This document shows positions 36,801-46,248 of a stretch of DNA of 64,000 bases, piece after piece. Each line of letters starts with the position of its first letter. Within the stretch, counting starts at the first letter, position 1. The translations under genes were made by a program, and so were the position numbers. The notes under the pieces are model-generated. The model did not search any database. It saw only the letters and a list, made by a program, of their open reading frames with translations, and was not told where the DNA came from. The DNA is from Candidatus Latescibacterota bacterium. GTDB lineage: Bacteria > JAAXHH01. Where the stretch lies: positions 1 through 64,000 of the forward strand of contig JAJEHX010000028.1 of NCBI GenBank assembly GCA_022823465.1, written 5' to 3'.

Positions 36801-39800
36801 TTCTTCGTCTCCCTCTACCGAGGGATCGTCGTAGTGATACTCGATGAAATCGCCCCCGCGCAGCCCCGCCTTGATGATCTCTTCGACGAACCGGACGCCG
36901 TTCAGGTCCTCGAGGTGAATCTGGACGGCCCCTTCCTGCGTTACATCGGCGCCGTGGAAAAGCACGTATCCCTGTGAAGTCATGGTAAACATGTAGACGG
37001 CGCCTTCTCTGAACGGTCCGCCTTCTACTCTGGTTATATCCCTAACCAGCGCCAGTTTGCCCAAATCGTCACCGATCAGCGCAATCGCTTCCTCATACCA
37101 GCGTATCGCGCCTTGCACGAAGGCCTTCAGCGTTTCCCTGTCCACCACGTCCCGCGCCCACACTTCAGGCGGACCGGGCAGTTCCAGTTCATCTCCGCGC
37201 GGAATGAACTGGTTGAAACCGCTGACCACTACCCAGTCCCGGCCGGTGAGGTTCGAAGTGACATTGACCGCATAGGCGACCCGGGCCGGATCGTCGTCCG
37301 GCACGTCGGGATCATCCCAGGTGTAATCGACAAAGCCTCCACCGGCCGCCGCCGTCTCGAGGATCTTCTGAATGACTTTCTCGCCATTGTCGTCCTCCAG
37401 GTCGCTCGCGTCTATCCCGTCCCGGGTCGGATCGTCGGCGTGCAGGAACACGCTGCCGTCCGGCTGAAGAAAGATGAAGTACATCTCCCCGGGTACTCTC
37501 CAGATCCCTTCGGAGCGGACGTCACTCAGAAGCCTGGCGGCTTTATCCACGGTGTCTACGGTAGCCAGGTAATCAACGAAACCTCCTACAAAGGATCGAA
37601 GCGTCTCACGGTCTACAACTTCATCGGCGGTGGTGAAATCGGCTGCGTCGATCACCGTGATCGTGGCTGTGGACAGGTCGTTCCCTTCATAGTCGGCCTT
37701 GACCTCGATGGTCTCGACGTCTTCATCGACTCCGTCATCGATCACGTTGAAGGTAAGCGTCGTGGAAGCCGACGTGGCGTCCCCCGGAATGATGATTTCG
37801 AGGGTTCCTTCCGAGGTGTAGTCATCGCCTGTCGCCGTACCCGAGAGCGTCAGGTCGATGATCGTCGCCGCCGGCACCGGGTCGTCGGTCAGCGTGGCTG
37901 TGACGACCACTTCCTGGGCGTCAAGGCCTTCGGCCAGGGATTCGCGATCCACCTCCAGCGTGATCTCCGGTATGTCGTCCACGGGTCTCCGGTAGAACCC
38001 GGCGCCGATGACGAAGGTCTGCCCGGGAAAGAAATCCGGGTATTCTATCGTCTCGGCGTAACTCACCTTGGGCGAGCCGAGTTCTTCATCGCCCTCGACC
38101 GACGGATCGTCATAGTGGTACTCGACGAATCCACCGCCCGCAACCGCGACGTTAATGAGGTCTTCGACAAAGCGCTTTCCGTTCAGGTCTTCGAGATCGA
38201 TCCGGATGGCGCCTTCCTGCGTCGCGTCCGCCCCGTGGAAGAACACGAATCCTTCCGTGGTCAGGATGAACAGGTAGATGGCGCCTTCCCTGAACGGTCC
38301 GCCTTCTTCCCGCCACGCGCTCGTCAGTACGCCTGCCTCCACGCCGTATGTCTCGAAGGCGTCAAAGGACCACTTGATCGATCCCTGCACGAAGGCCTTC
38401 AGCGTTTCCTTGTCCACCACGTCCTGGGCCTGTACCTCGGGCGGGTTTGGCAGCGTGGACTCCGCATCCGGGTCGGGTATGTCCATGTTGAATCCGCCCA
38501 CCAGGACGAATTCACCCACGCCGAATCCGGATGCGTACCGGGTGGCGTAGGCCAGGCGGTTGGGGTCGTCACCGGGATCATTCGGATCATCCCAGGTGAA
38601 TTCGACGAAACCCCCTCCGGAACCGGCCGCCGCGAGGATCTTCTGAACGACCTTCTCGCCGCTGTCGTCTTCCAGTTCGCTGATGTCGATACCGTCGCGG
38701 GTGGGATTGTCGCCGTGGAAGAACATCTCGCCGGAAACGGTGAGGACCGAAAGATACAGGTCCCCATGTTTCCAGTCGCCTGGGGTTCGGAAGGAGATCG
38801 CCAGGGCCGGGAAGTCGTTGGCGTCGGTTACCCGCTCCAGGGAGTCCGCCACCATCTCTACAAAACCCTTCAACGTCTCCCGGTCCACCACCTCGCCGGC
38901 AGGAACAGGCCTGAGGTCGTTTACCGCGATTTCAGCCGTCGCGAGTTCCTCCATGTCGTAACCGGCGGACACGACGATCGTCTCGCCGCCGGCTTCCTCC
39001 ACCCCGTCGTTCACAACGGTGAATGTCAGTTCCGTCGTACCCATTGAACCTTCCGGGGGTATCAGGATGTGCATATCGCCGGTCACCGAATAGTCATCGC
39101 CGGTGGCGGTTCCGGACAGGTCCAGCGACAGCCTGGTCGTTACCGGTATCAGATCACCGGTCTGGGTGGCGGTCACCGTCACGGTCTGGGGGCCTCCGCC
39201 TTCCGAGAGCACGGAGGGATCCACCGCCAGCATGGTCTCCCGGTCGTAGTCGGCAGGATCGAAGTATATCCCGGCGCCAAAGATCACCCGCCGGCCGCCG
39301 CGGGATTCGACAGACTGCACAAAGCTCAGCTTCGGCGTACCGGTTACCTCGTCTCCCGGAACCGACGGATCGTCATACTGGTATTCGACAAAGCCTCCCC
39401 CCGCCGTGGCCACCCTGATGAATTCCTGGACGAACCTGACGCCGTTGATGTCCTCCAGATGGGACTGGTTCCGCGCTTCCTGCGTACGGTCGGCGCCATG
39501 GAAGATCACGTAACCCAGGTCGTTCAAGATAAACAGATATATGGATCCGTGCCGCCAGTGGCCGTCCTCGATCCGGAAGACGTTCAGAATGTCGGCATAG
39601 CGATCGGTCCCGTGCTCCTGCAATGCGCCTATATAGCCTCTCATGGCCCCGATGACGAACTGCTGGAGCGTTTCGCGGTCCATGACCTCCGCCGCCGTCA
39701 CCTCGGGTTCGGGAATGAGCGAGGCATCGTATACGGGCGGTTCGATCTGGGACACGTCCATGTAGAAGCCGCCAACAAGGATGACCTGGTTGCCGTAGTT

Positions 39801-41585
39801 TTTGCCGAAGAAACTGGTGGCATAGGCTACCTTGGCGGGATCGTCGTCGTCGTTCGGATCGTCCCAGGTGTAATCGACGTGGCCGCCACCCAGTCTGCCC
39901 GTCTCGATCAGATCCCGCACCACGGTCTTGCCCGTGTCGTCTTCGAGTTCGAACAGGCTCTTGCCGCTGGCCGAAATGTCGCCTGCGTGGAACAACACGG
40001 TTCCGTCCAGGAGCATGAGCATGAGAAACGTGTTGCCGTGTTTCCAGTCTCCTTCTTCCCGGGTACTGTTGAGGAACGGCGCAAGCGCGCCGCCTGACTC
40101 GTATATACCTTCGATGTGGGTTTTCGCGCCTTCCACGAAAGTCGCGAGCGTCTCCCGGTCCACCACCTCGCCGGCCGTGGGCGTTGTTACATCCTTCACC
40201 GCGATCTCCGCCGTCGCGAGTTCCTCCATGTTGTAACCGGCGGTAACGACGATCGTCTCGCCGTCCGGTTCCTCCACGCCGTCATCCTCGACGGTAAAAG
40301 TCAATTCCGTCGTACCCTCTGATCCTCCGGGGGGTATGAGGATGTACATATCGCCGGTCACCGCATAGTCATCGTCGGTTGCGGTACCGGACAGGGTAAG
40401 CGACAGCCTGGTCGTTACCGGCAGTGGATCTCCTGTCTGGGTGGCGGTCACCGTCACGGTCTGGGGCCCGCCGCCTTCGGTGAGCACGGAGGGATCCACC
40501 GCAAGCTTGGTCTCCCGATCGTAGTCGGCAGGGTCGAAGTATATCCCGGCGCCAAAGATCACCCGCCGTCCGCTTCGGGCTTCGAAAGACTGGACATAGC
40601 TCAGCTTCGGCGTACCGGTTACCTCGTCTCCCGGAACCGACGGATCGTCATACTGGTATTCGACAAAGCCTCCCCCGGCTTTGGCCACCCTGATGAATTC
40701 CTGGACGAACCTGACGCCGTTGATGTCCTCCAGGTGGGACTGGTTCCGCGCTTCCTGCGTACGGTCGGCGCCATGGAAGATCACGTATCCCTGGTCATTG
40801 AGGATAAACAGGTAAATCGACCCGTGCCGCCAGTGGCCGTCCTCGATCCGGAAGACGTTCAATATTTCGTTGTATCGATCGGTCCCGTGCTCCTGCAATG
40901 CGCCTATGTAGCCTCTCATGGCCCCGATGACGAACTGCTGAAGCGTTTCGCGGTCCATGACCTCCGCCGCCGTCACCTCGGGCTCAGGAATGAGCGAGGC
41001 ATCGTATACGGGCGGTTCGATCTGGGACACGTCCTGGTAGTATCCGCCGACCAGGATGACCTGGTTGCCGTAGTTATTACCGAAGAAACTTGTGGCGTAG
41101 GCTACCTTGGCGGGATCGTCTTCGTCGTCGTTCGGATCGTCCCAGGTGTAATCGACATGGCCGCCGCCCAGTCTGCCCGTCTCGATCAGATCCCGCACCA
41201 CGGTCTTGCCCGTGTCGTCTTCGAGTTCGAACAGGCTCTTGCCGCTGGCGGTAACGTCGCCCGCGTGGAACAACACGGTTCCGTCCAGGAGCATGAGCAT
41301 GAGAAAGGTGTTGCCGTGTTTCCAGTCTCCCTCGTCCCGGGTGCTGTTGAGGAACGGCGCAAGCGCCTCCCCGGCCTCGTATATCCCTTCGATATGGGTT
41401 TTCGCGCCTTCCACGAAGTTCTTGAGCGTTTCACGGTCCACGACCTCGCTGGCCTTGGGCGGCCCGGACGGCATATCCTGGGCAAGTACCGGCTTCGCTC
41501 CGTAAAGCGATCCGATGAGTCCTGTCATTACCCCTAAAACCAGCATAGATATCATCGATCTACCTGAGATAGAGGAAATCATCAT
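33858..41585 (-). CDS. Giant autotransporter-like surface protein: tandem Cache-like modules plus Calx-beta-like repeats, Ig-like segment, C-terminal autotransporter beta-barrel
   Basis: N-terminal signal-like sequence; nine (E/D)V(V/M)D(R/K)xTLxxFV...FHGAD...GGG(F/H)V(E/D)Y...DDP...G(A/S)G(I/F)Y modules; five SGTATGDDYxxxGxLxIxIPxxxxxxxTTLTFxVxDDG Calx-beta units; last ~470 aa barrel ending HRIGLLARMSF. Confidence 0.85.
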   Translation of the reverse strand: MMISSISGRSMISMLVLGVMTGLIGSLYGAKPVLAQDMPSGPPKASEVVDRETLKNFVEGAKTHIEGIYEAGEALAPFLNSTRDEGDWKHGNTFLMLMLLDGTVLFHAGDVTASGKSLFELEDDTGKTVVRDLIETGRLGGGHVDYTWDDPNDDEDDPAKVAYATSFFGNNYGNQVILVGGYYQDVSQIEPPVYDASLIPEPEVTAAEVMDRETLQQFVIGAMRGYIGALQEHGTDRYNEILNVFRIEDGHWRHGSIYLFILNDQGYVIFHGADRTQEARNQSHLEDINGVRFVQEFIRVAKAGGGFVEYQYDDPSVPGDEVTGTPKLSYVQSFEARSGRRVIFGAGIYFDPADYDRETKLAVDPSVLTEGGGPQTVTVTATQTGDPLPVTTRLSLTLSGTATDDDYAVTGDMYILIPPGGSEGTTELTFTVEDDGVEEPDGETIVVTAGYNMEELATAEIAVKDVTTPTAGEVVDRETLATFVEGAKTHIEGIYESGGALAPFLNSTREEGDWKHGNTFLMLMLLDGTVLFHAGDISASGKSLFELEDDTGKTVVRDLIETGRLGGGHVDYTWDDPNDDDDPAKVAYATSFFGKNYGNQVILVGGFYMDVSQIEPPVYDASLIPEPEVTAAEVMDRETLQQFVIGAMRGYIGALQEHGTDRYADILNVFRIEDGHWRHGSIYLFILNDLGYVIFHGADRTQEARNQSHLEDINGVRFVQEFIRVATAGGGFVEYQYDDPSVPGDEVTGTPKLSFVQSVESRGGRRVIFGAGIYFDPADYDRETMLAVDPSVLSEGGGPQTVTVTATQTGDLIPVTTRLSLDLSGTATGDDYSVTGDMHILIPPEGSMGTTELTFTVVNDGVEEAGGETIVVSAGYDMEELATAEIAVNDLRPVPAGEVVDRETLKGFVEMVADSLERVTDANDFPALAISFRTPGDWKHGDLYLSVLTVSGEMFFHGDNPTRDGIDISELEDDSGEKVVQKILAAAGSGGGFVEFTWDDPNDPGDDPNRLAYATRYASGFGVGEFVLVGGFNMDIPDPDAESTLPNPPEVQAQDVVDKETLKAFVQGSIKWSFDAFETYGVEAGVLTSAWREEGGPFREGAIYLFILTTEGFVFFHGADATQEGAIRIDLEDLNGKRFVEDLINVAVAGGGFVEYHYDDPSVEGDEELGSPKVSYAETIEYPDFFPGQTFVIGAGFYRRPVDDIPEITLEVDRESLAEGLDAQEVVVTATLTDDPVPAATIIDLTLSGTATGDDYTSEGTLEIIIPGDATSASTTLTFNVIDDGVDEDVETIEVKADYEGNDLSTATITVIDAADFTTADEVVDRETLRSFVGGFVDYLATVDTVDKAARLLSDVRSEGIWRVPGEMYFIFLQPDGSVFLHADDPTRDGIDASDLEDDNGEKVIQKILETAAAGGGFVDYTWDDPDVPDDDPARVAYAVNVTSNLTGRDWVVVSGFNQFIPRGDELELPGPPEVWARDVVDRETLKAFVQGAIRWYEEAIALIGDDLGKLALVRDITRVEGGPFREGAVYMFTMTSQGYVLFHGADVTQEGAVQIHLEDLNGVRFVEEIIKAGLRGGDFIEYHYDDPSVEGDEELGSPKVSYAEAYTLPPDSPLFPNATLVTGAGFYRRPVDDVPEITLTVEPETVIEGRGGQEVTVTATLTEEPITAATIIGLTLGGTATSDDYTAEGTLEIIIPRDAVSASRTLTFDVAYDGMDEAGETIVVTADYEGQEIGTATISVQDALVPPLPVGDVTAADVMDRATLKTFVQAATSAYKGAIDEVGFGNHEDVVEAFRIEDGIWRLGEIYIFFLQTDGLLLFHGATPSREDVNIFDAQDLNGVYYVRELIQAAQAGGGYVEYYFDNPAVVGDEELGSPKVSYAETVVVDGMELVIGSGFYFDFTGYTPGITLSVNPATVSEEGGAQIVTVTAAQTSMAIPISTVLPLALSGTATGDDYSVSGDLSITIPGERTEGSTQLTLTVVNDDVYESGGETIIVSASFDSQELDTATVTVTDSYDAPSTVGSPPSVTLEAGDSRTANLESVFTGTDLSYSAATSDNGVAEAAMTGATLTVTGVRKGSATVTVAARNAAGTATVEVGVTVTAIAAERMAYENILGAMGRNMLSSVSTTIGGRFAAGTGGQRITVGGRRIDGIASSVSALASLTGHGRQAQEKHLALLNDAGHPRGVGGDYLLRTSSFVYAPEDQMATGGVQWTVWGAGDLRNFQGEPDVDASYDGSLKAAYLGFDVAVQRNWLAGIALSHATGQSDYDVTVASGTLESRLTSVLPYVRWLCSTGLSEAWSIVGLGTGEVESEDATSDLSMRMALVGIRTRLAGTGGTGLDVVGDAGLARLSTSDSESASLGDINANAQRVRIGLEGSRSTKLSGGTTLTPYAQLAGRYDGGTGQTGQGLEVSGGLRLSGGRVGINAQGRFLAVHTAEGYSENGFSLVASLSPGAGGTGLSMSVAPRVGAGTGDSGMMWRDRPLAGSSLHGRNNARALRAEVGYGLAYPSMGVLMTPFGEMYLLGDDRRQMRLGARLAPSGADFGGASMELSGMRIDRRGGASDHRIGLLARMSF
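38895..41447 (-). repeat. Two-copy ~1.28-kb intragenic tandem duplication (40170-41447 and 38895-40169)
   Basis: Protein copies starting at aa 47 and aa 473 are nearly identical over >400 aa (e.g. AKTHIEGIYE.G.ALAPFLNSTR.EGDWKHGNTFLMLMLLDGTVLFHAGD); nucleotide blocks such as ccgaagaaact.gtggc.taggctaccttggcgggatcg recur ~1275 nt apart. Confidence 0.9.
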
Positions 41586-41661
41586 TTGGGTCTCCCGTGA
41601 ATGTTTGCGTGCATCTGCGGCTTTCGCCCGATCATATTACAGGTATTGTGTTTAATCCCAA

Positions 41662-43164
41662 CTAATCGGATAACGCCTCGTTTCCGAAACGTTCGATGGC
41701 TTCCAGGGTCTCGCGGACGTCGTCCCAGGTAGTCGTGTGGTTGACGATGCAGAGCCTGAGCGAGAACCTGCCCCGCAACAGGGTCGACGACATCAGTGCG
41801 CGGTCCTCCCAGAAGACGCGGGCGAGCACTTTCCGGTTGATCTTTTCGAGCGATTCCTCATCGAGGTTCGCATGGTCGGGATTGACGCGGAAGCATACGA
41901 TACCGAGTGAAGCCGGTATCAGCATTTCCAGGGTTTCGTTGTTCCGGACATATGCTTCGGCCTGCGCGGCGAGTCCCATGCTTCTGGATATGGCGTTTCG
42001 GAACGGTGCCAATCCGAAAGTCTTTACGGATACCCAGATCTTCAGGGCCCGCACCGACCGGCTCAGTTGCAGTCCCCGGTCCGCGAAGTTGGGGTGATTT
42101 GCGCCCCATACCGTGTCCTGAAGAATATCGTGGCGGACCGCGAACGCCCGCTCAAGGGTGCTCAAGTCCTTGACCAGCAGGCAGCCCGCTTCGTAGGGTT
42201 GGAAAAGCAGTTTGTGGGCGTCCAGACCGATGGAGTCCGCGCGTTCGATATCGCTCAAGAGTTCCTTTCCTCGCTCGGTTATTACCGTAAAGCCGCCATA
42301 GGCGGCGTCGACGTGGAGCCAGATGCCTTCCGCCTCGCAGAAATCCGCCAAAGGCTCCAGTGGATCGATAGCGCCCGTACTGCTCGTGCCGGCGTTGGCG
42401 CAAACCGCGACCGGACTCAATCCCGAGGCGCGGTCCTGTGCTACGGTACGAACGAGCGCTTCCATGTCCAGCCGAAACTGCGAGTCCGTTTCGATCAGGC
42501 GGACTCGATCGGGTCTGATGCCCATGATCCTGGCCGCGCGGATCAGGGCGCTATGGCTCTGGTCGCTCATATAGACCGTGCCGCGTTCGGGCGCGCCCGC
42601 GGACTCCCGCGCGGCGACCAGGGCTTCCAGGCTGGCCGCGGAGCCGCCGGAAGTCATAAGGCCCCCGGCGCTGTCCGGATACCCCAGCCAGCGCCGGATC
42701 CAGTCTATGACTACGAGTTCCATCTGGCTTGCCCCGCTGGCGGTGAGCCACGTACACTGGTTGACCTGGTATGCGGAGACCAGGAAGTCGGCCAGCACCC
42801 CGGGCCAGGTTGACGTAGAAGGAATGAACGCAAAGGACCTGGGATGGTCGTTACGCACTCCCAGGGAAAGGATTTCCTTGGCTGCTCTTTCCAGGACCTC
42901 CAGCGCGGGACTGCCGTGTTCGGGCGGGTCCTCCATCAACTGGTCTTCGAGTTCCCTTTTAAACTCGCCGTCCCAGGCATGTTCTTCCGGAAGTTTCCTG
43001 AAACGCTCGACGATCAGCTCCGCCGTACGGTTCGCGAGGTCGAGCATGGTATCGGGAGACATCTGGAGTTCGCCGCTGAACCCGTTGACGCTTTCTGGCC
43101 TCTGCCCGGCAACCTGATCACGGGGGATGTCCTGGGACATCTTTTTATTGTCCTTGTTCGGCAT
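41662..43164 (-). CDS. Group II pyridoxal-dependent decarboxylase (aromatic-L-amino-acid/glutamate decarboxylase type)
   Basis: HPRSFAFIPSTSTWPGVLADFLVSAYQVN...GYPDSAGGLMTSGGSAASLEALVAAR...WLHVDAAYGGFTVITERGK...ADSIGLDAHKLLFQPYEAGCLLVKD. Confidence 0.88.
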   Translation of the reverse strand: MPNKDNKKMSQDIPRDQVAGQRPESVNGFSGELQMSPDTMLDLANRTAELIVERFRKLPEEHAWDGEFKRELEDQLMEDPPEHGSPALEVLERAAKEILSLGVRNDHPRSFAFIPSTSTWPGVLADFLVSAYQVNQCTWLTASGASQMELVVIDWIRRWLGYPDSAGGLMTSGGSAASLEALVAARESAGAPERGTVYMSDQSHSALIRAARIMGIRPDRVRLIETDSQFRLDMEALVRTVAQDRASGLSPVAVCANAGTSSTGAIDPLEPLADFCEAEGIWLHVDAAYGGFTVITERGKELLSDIERADSIGLDAHKLLFQPYEAGCLLVKDLSTLERAFAVRHDILQDTVWGANHPNFADRGLQLSRSVRALKIWVSVKTFGLAPFRNAISRSMGLAAQAEAYVRNNETLEMLIPASLGIVCFRVNPDHANLDEESLEKINRKVLARVFWEDRALMSSTLLRGRFSLRLCIVNHTTTWDDVRETLEAIERFGNEALSD

Positions 43165-43269
43165 CTTGATGGCACTCCAGGAATGGCGTTCAGTAGCTGT
43201 GTTTACTGTAGGAATCGGTAGTTCCGTGCATCCGGTTTCTGAGTGTATCTAAGTGCTATTGACGAAGAA

Positions 43270-44538
43270 TTACGTCCATGACTCCAGATATCCCTCCTGG
43301 TCCGTAGTCATCCTGTCGCAGGATATACCCATGCTTTCCAGCTTCAGTTGCGCGATATCTGCGTCTATTCGGTCGGGCAGTGTGTGCACACCCGGGGCCA
43401 GATCACCGCGGTGCCTCACCAGATGTTCGGCCGCGAGCGCCTGATTCGCGAAAGACATGTCCATTACGGCCGCCGGGTGTCCTTCGCCGGCAACCAGGTT
43501 TACAAGGCGCCCCTCGCCCAAGACATAAAGCCTTCGCCGGTCGGACAGCGTGAACTCTTCCACGTAGGGCCGCACGGGACGTCGGTCGACCGCGAGACTG
43601 TCCAGGGCCTCGAGGTCGATTTCCACGTCGAAATGTCCCGCGTTGGCCAGTATGGCGTCGTCTTTCATGGTTTCCAGGTGCTCTCGTCTGATCACCCCAC
43701 GGTTTCCAGAAACGGTAATAAACAGATCGCCGAATCCGGCCGCCTCGGCCATCGGCATGACCCGGTATCCTTCCATTGCGGCCTCCAGCGCCGCGACGGG
43801 GTCCACTTCAGTGACAATTACATTGGCGCCCAGCCCGCTTGCCCGGGACGCCACGCCCTTTCCGCACCACCCGTAGCCGCACACTACCACCGTCTTGCCC
43901 GCGATCAGCGTGTTGGTAGCTCGGAGGATCCCGTCCAAGGCGCTCTGGCCCGTCCCAAACCGGTTGTCGAAGAGGTGCTTGGTTTTGGACTCATTCACCG
44001 CGATAACGGGAAAGCGCAGTACGTCTTCACGGACCATGCTTCGGAGCCGGTTCACTCCCGTAGTCGTCTCTTCCGTTCCTCCGATGATTCGATCCAGGTT
44101 CCGGCGGTGGTCCTGATGTGTCGTGGTAACCAGGTCAGCCCCATCGTCCAGCAGGATGTCCGGTTGCGCGTTCAGCACGGTATGCAGGTGCCGGCCGAAG
44201 GTGCCAGCGTCTTCCCCTCTTTTCGCGAACACGGGGATTCCATGATGCACTACAAGGCTGGCCGCCACGTCGTCCTGCGTGCTCAAGGGATTGGAAGCGC
44301 AGACGATGGGCTCCGCCCCGCCCGCCTTGATCGCCGTGACCAGATTGGCCGTCTTTGTCGATATGTGCAGACACACGCCGACGCGCAGGTCGCGAAAGGG
44401 CTGTTCTCGCGCGAACCGGTCTTTTATCGCATGCAGTACCGGCATCTGGCGGGCATCCCATTCCATGCGCGCCGCACCGGACTCGGCGAGACCCGCATCC
44501 CGGATGTCAGATTCCATGATTTGCCTGTAACGGGTCAA
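43270..44538 (-). CDS. ahcY: Adenosylhomocysteinase (S-adenosyl-L-homocysteine hydrolase)
   Basis: GVCLHISTKTANLVTAIKAGGAEP...NPLSTQDDVAA...LDDGADL...GTEETTTGVNRL...VNESKTKHLFDNRFGTGQS...VVVCGYGWCGKGVASRASGLGANVIVTEVDPVAALEAAMEGYRVMPM. Confidence 0.92.
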   Translation of the reverse strand: MTRYRQIMESDIRDAGLAESGAARMEWDARQMPVLHAIKDRFAREQPFRDLRVGVCLHISTKTANLVTAIKAGGAEPIVCASNPLSTQDDVAASLVVHHGIPVFAKRGEDAGTFGRHLHTVLNAQPDILLDDGADLVTTTHQDHRRNLDRIIGGTEETTTGVNRLRSMVREDVLRFPVIAVNESKTKHLFDNRFGTGQSALDGILRATNTLIAGKTVVVCGYGWCGKGVASRASGLGANVIVTEVDPVAALEAAMEGYRVMPMAEAAGFGDLFITVSGNRGVIRREHLETMKDDAILANAGHFDVEIDLEALDSLAVDRRPVRPYVEEFTLSDRRRLYVLGEGRLVNLVAGEGHPAAVMDMSFANQALAAEHLVRHRGDLAPGVHTLPDRIDADIAQLKLESMGISCDRMTTDQEGYLESWT

Positions 44539-44877
44539 TGGAGCGTTGTTTTGGCGGTTTCCGGCTTAACATCACGTGACAGATTCCTTCCACACGGCGC
44601 GGCCGAATCGGAATGGCTAAATGTCATTATGGCTTCAGGTTCAGAACGCGTCAAGGCTAATGTTTAAGGGTTGTACCGCCGCGCCGGTCGCGTTCGGCGA
44701 TACAATGACCCATACGCTTCTGCGGAGACCGCATATGCCCCTGGCATCGCCGCATATGCCCTTGACATCCAGGGACTTCAACGCCTATCATGGTGAGATT
44801 TCAATACCTGGTAAGTGACCGTTTTTTCGGGTTTTACATCGACCGCTCTTCGACTCCTTCCATAGTCCGGACACCCC

Positions 44878-46221
44878 ATGCTCGACCTCTCCAGACAACG
44901 CCTCAACCGCACCATCCTCAATCTTGCCTGGCCCGCCATACTCGAAAACCTGATGCACACGTCGGTCTACATCGTCGACAGCATCTTCATCGGGTCTCTG
45001 GGCACGCTGGCCTTCGCCGCCGTCGGCCAGAGCTCCATGATCCTCTTTACCGTGGTGTTCGTGTTTTACGGTATCGGGGTGGCGACCGGTGCCGTGGTGG
45101 CGAGGAACCTCGGCCGAAACGACAACAAGACCGCCTGCGAGGCCGCCGGCCAGGGGATCATACTCGGCACGTCCATTGGCCTGATGGTGGCCGCGCTGGG
45201 CCTGATGTTCGGCGAGGATCTCATGATATTCCTGGGTACGGAGCCGGAGGTCGTCGCACGGGCCCAGGAGTACATGCCCATCGTATTCGCATTCAGCGTG
45301 CTGCGGCTGTTCATCTACACCGCCAGCGGCATCCTGCGCGCGGCCGGCGACACCAAGACGCCCATGTGGATCACGGCCGTCATGAACGTGTACAACATCT
45401 TCGCCGACTGGGTGCTGATCTTCGGGATCGGACCCTTCCCGGAACTGGGCATAACGGGGGCGGCCCTCGCTACCGGAACCGCCTATGTCCTGGGCGCTTC
45501 CCTGCTTGTGTTCAGACTTTTTCGCCGTCGCGCGAGATTCAGGCTGTGCGGCAGCGACCTGGGGCAAATCAAATCGGATCACCTGCGGACCATCGTTCGG
45601 ATCGCCGTGCCGAATCTAGGCGAACAGATGGTCATGCAGAGTGCCTATTTCTCGTTCATGTGGATCGTGACCAGCCTGGGCACGACCGCCCTCACCGCGC
45701 ATTTCATGACCATCCGGGTGGAAATGGTTTCCTTCATGCCCGTATTCGGACTTTCCATGGCCGTGGCCACCGTCGTCGGACAGAGCCTCGGCGCGGAGCG
45801 TCCCGAAATCGCGGAGCTGGCCGTCAAGAAAGCCGCTCGAATCGGCCTGCTCGCCATGAGCGCGCTGGGCCTCGTCTTCGTCGCGGTGCCCGGCCTGCTC
45901 GTCGGCATATACAGCCCGTCGCCCGAGGTGTACGGGCTGGCCGTGCTCTGCGTGCGGATCGCCGCCCTGGAACTGCCGACGTCGGCCTTGCTGATGATCT
46001 ACACCGGCGCCATGCGGGGCGCCGGCGATACCCTGAGTCCCATGCTGATCAGCATCTTCGGCGCGATCTTCCTGCGGATCGGCATGATGTACGTACTGGT
46101 GATCGAACTGGGATGGGGGTTGCCGGGCGTATGGTACGGCACGGCGCTGGATTGGGGCATCCGCCTGGTGATCGCCTGGTTCCTGTTCCGGAGGGGGCGC
46201 TGGAAGCGCGTGGCGATCTAG
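44878..46221 (+). CDS. MATE family efflux transporter
   Basis: LNLAWPAILENLMHTSVYIVDSIFIGSLGTLAFAAVGQS...GAMRGAGDTLSPM, 12-TM MATE pattern. Confidence 0.9.
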   Translation: MLDLSRQRLNRTILNLAWPAILENLMHTSVYIVDSIFIGSLGTLAFAAVGQSSMILFTVVFVFYGIGVATGAVVARNLGRNDNKTACEAAGQGIILGTSIGLMVAALGLMFGEDLMIFLGTEPEVVARAQEYMPIVFAFSVLRLFIYTASGILRAAGDTKTPMWITAVMNVYNIFADWVLIFGIGPFPELGITGAALATGTAYVLGASLLVFRLFRRRARFRLCGSDLGQIKSDHLRTIVRIAVPNLGEQMVMQSAYFSFMWIVTSLGTTALTAHFMTIRVEMVSFMPVFGLSMAVATVVGQSLGAERPEIAELAVKKAARIGLLAMSALGLVFVAVPGLLVGIYSPSPEVYGLAVLCVRIAALELPTSALLMIYTGAMRGAGDTLSPMLISIFGAIFLRIGMMYVLVIELGWGLPGVWYGTALDWGIRLVIAWFLFRRGRWKRVAI

Positions 46222-46248
46222 ATGTGAAATGTACGTTTAGAATCCGGT

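Noticed and set aside
37113-39047. 644-aa plus-strand ORF (and 35xxx-41xxx plus ORFs) opposite the giant surface protein
   Set aside because: Repeat structure merely mirrors the antisense Cache/Calx-beta repeats; no start/RBS or recognisable fold.
44539-44660. Possible SAH riboswitch upstream of ahcY
   Set aside because: Inspected the reverse complement; no match to the SAH riboswitch core was visible. A covariance-model (cmsearch/Rfam) run would be decisive.
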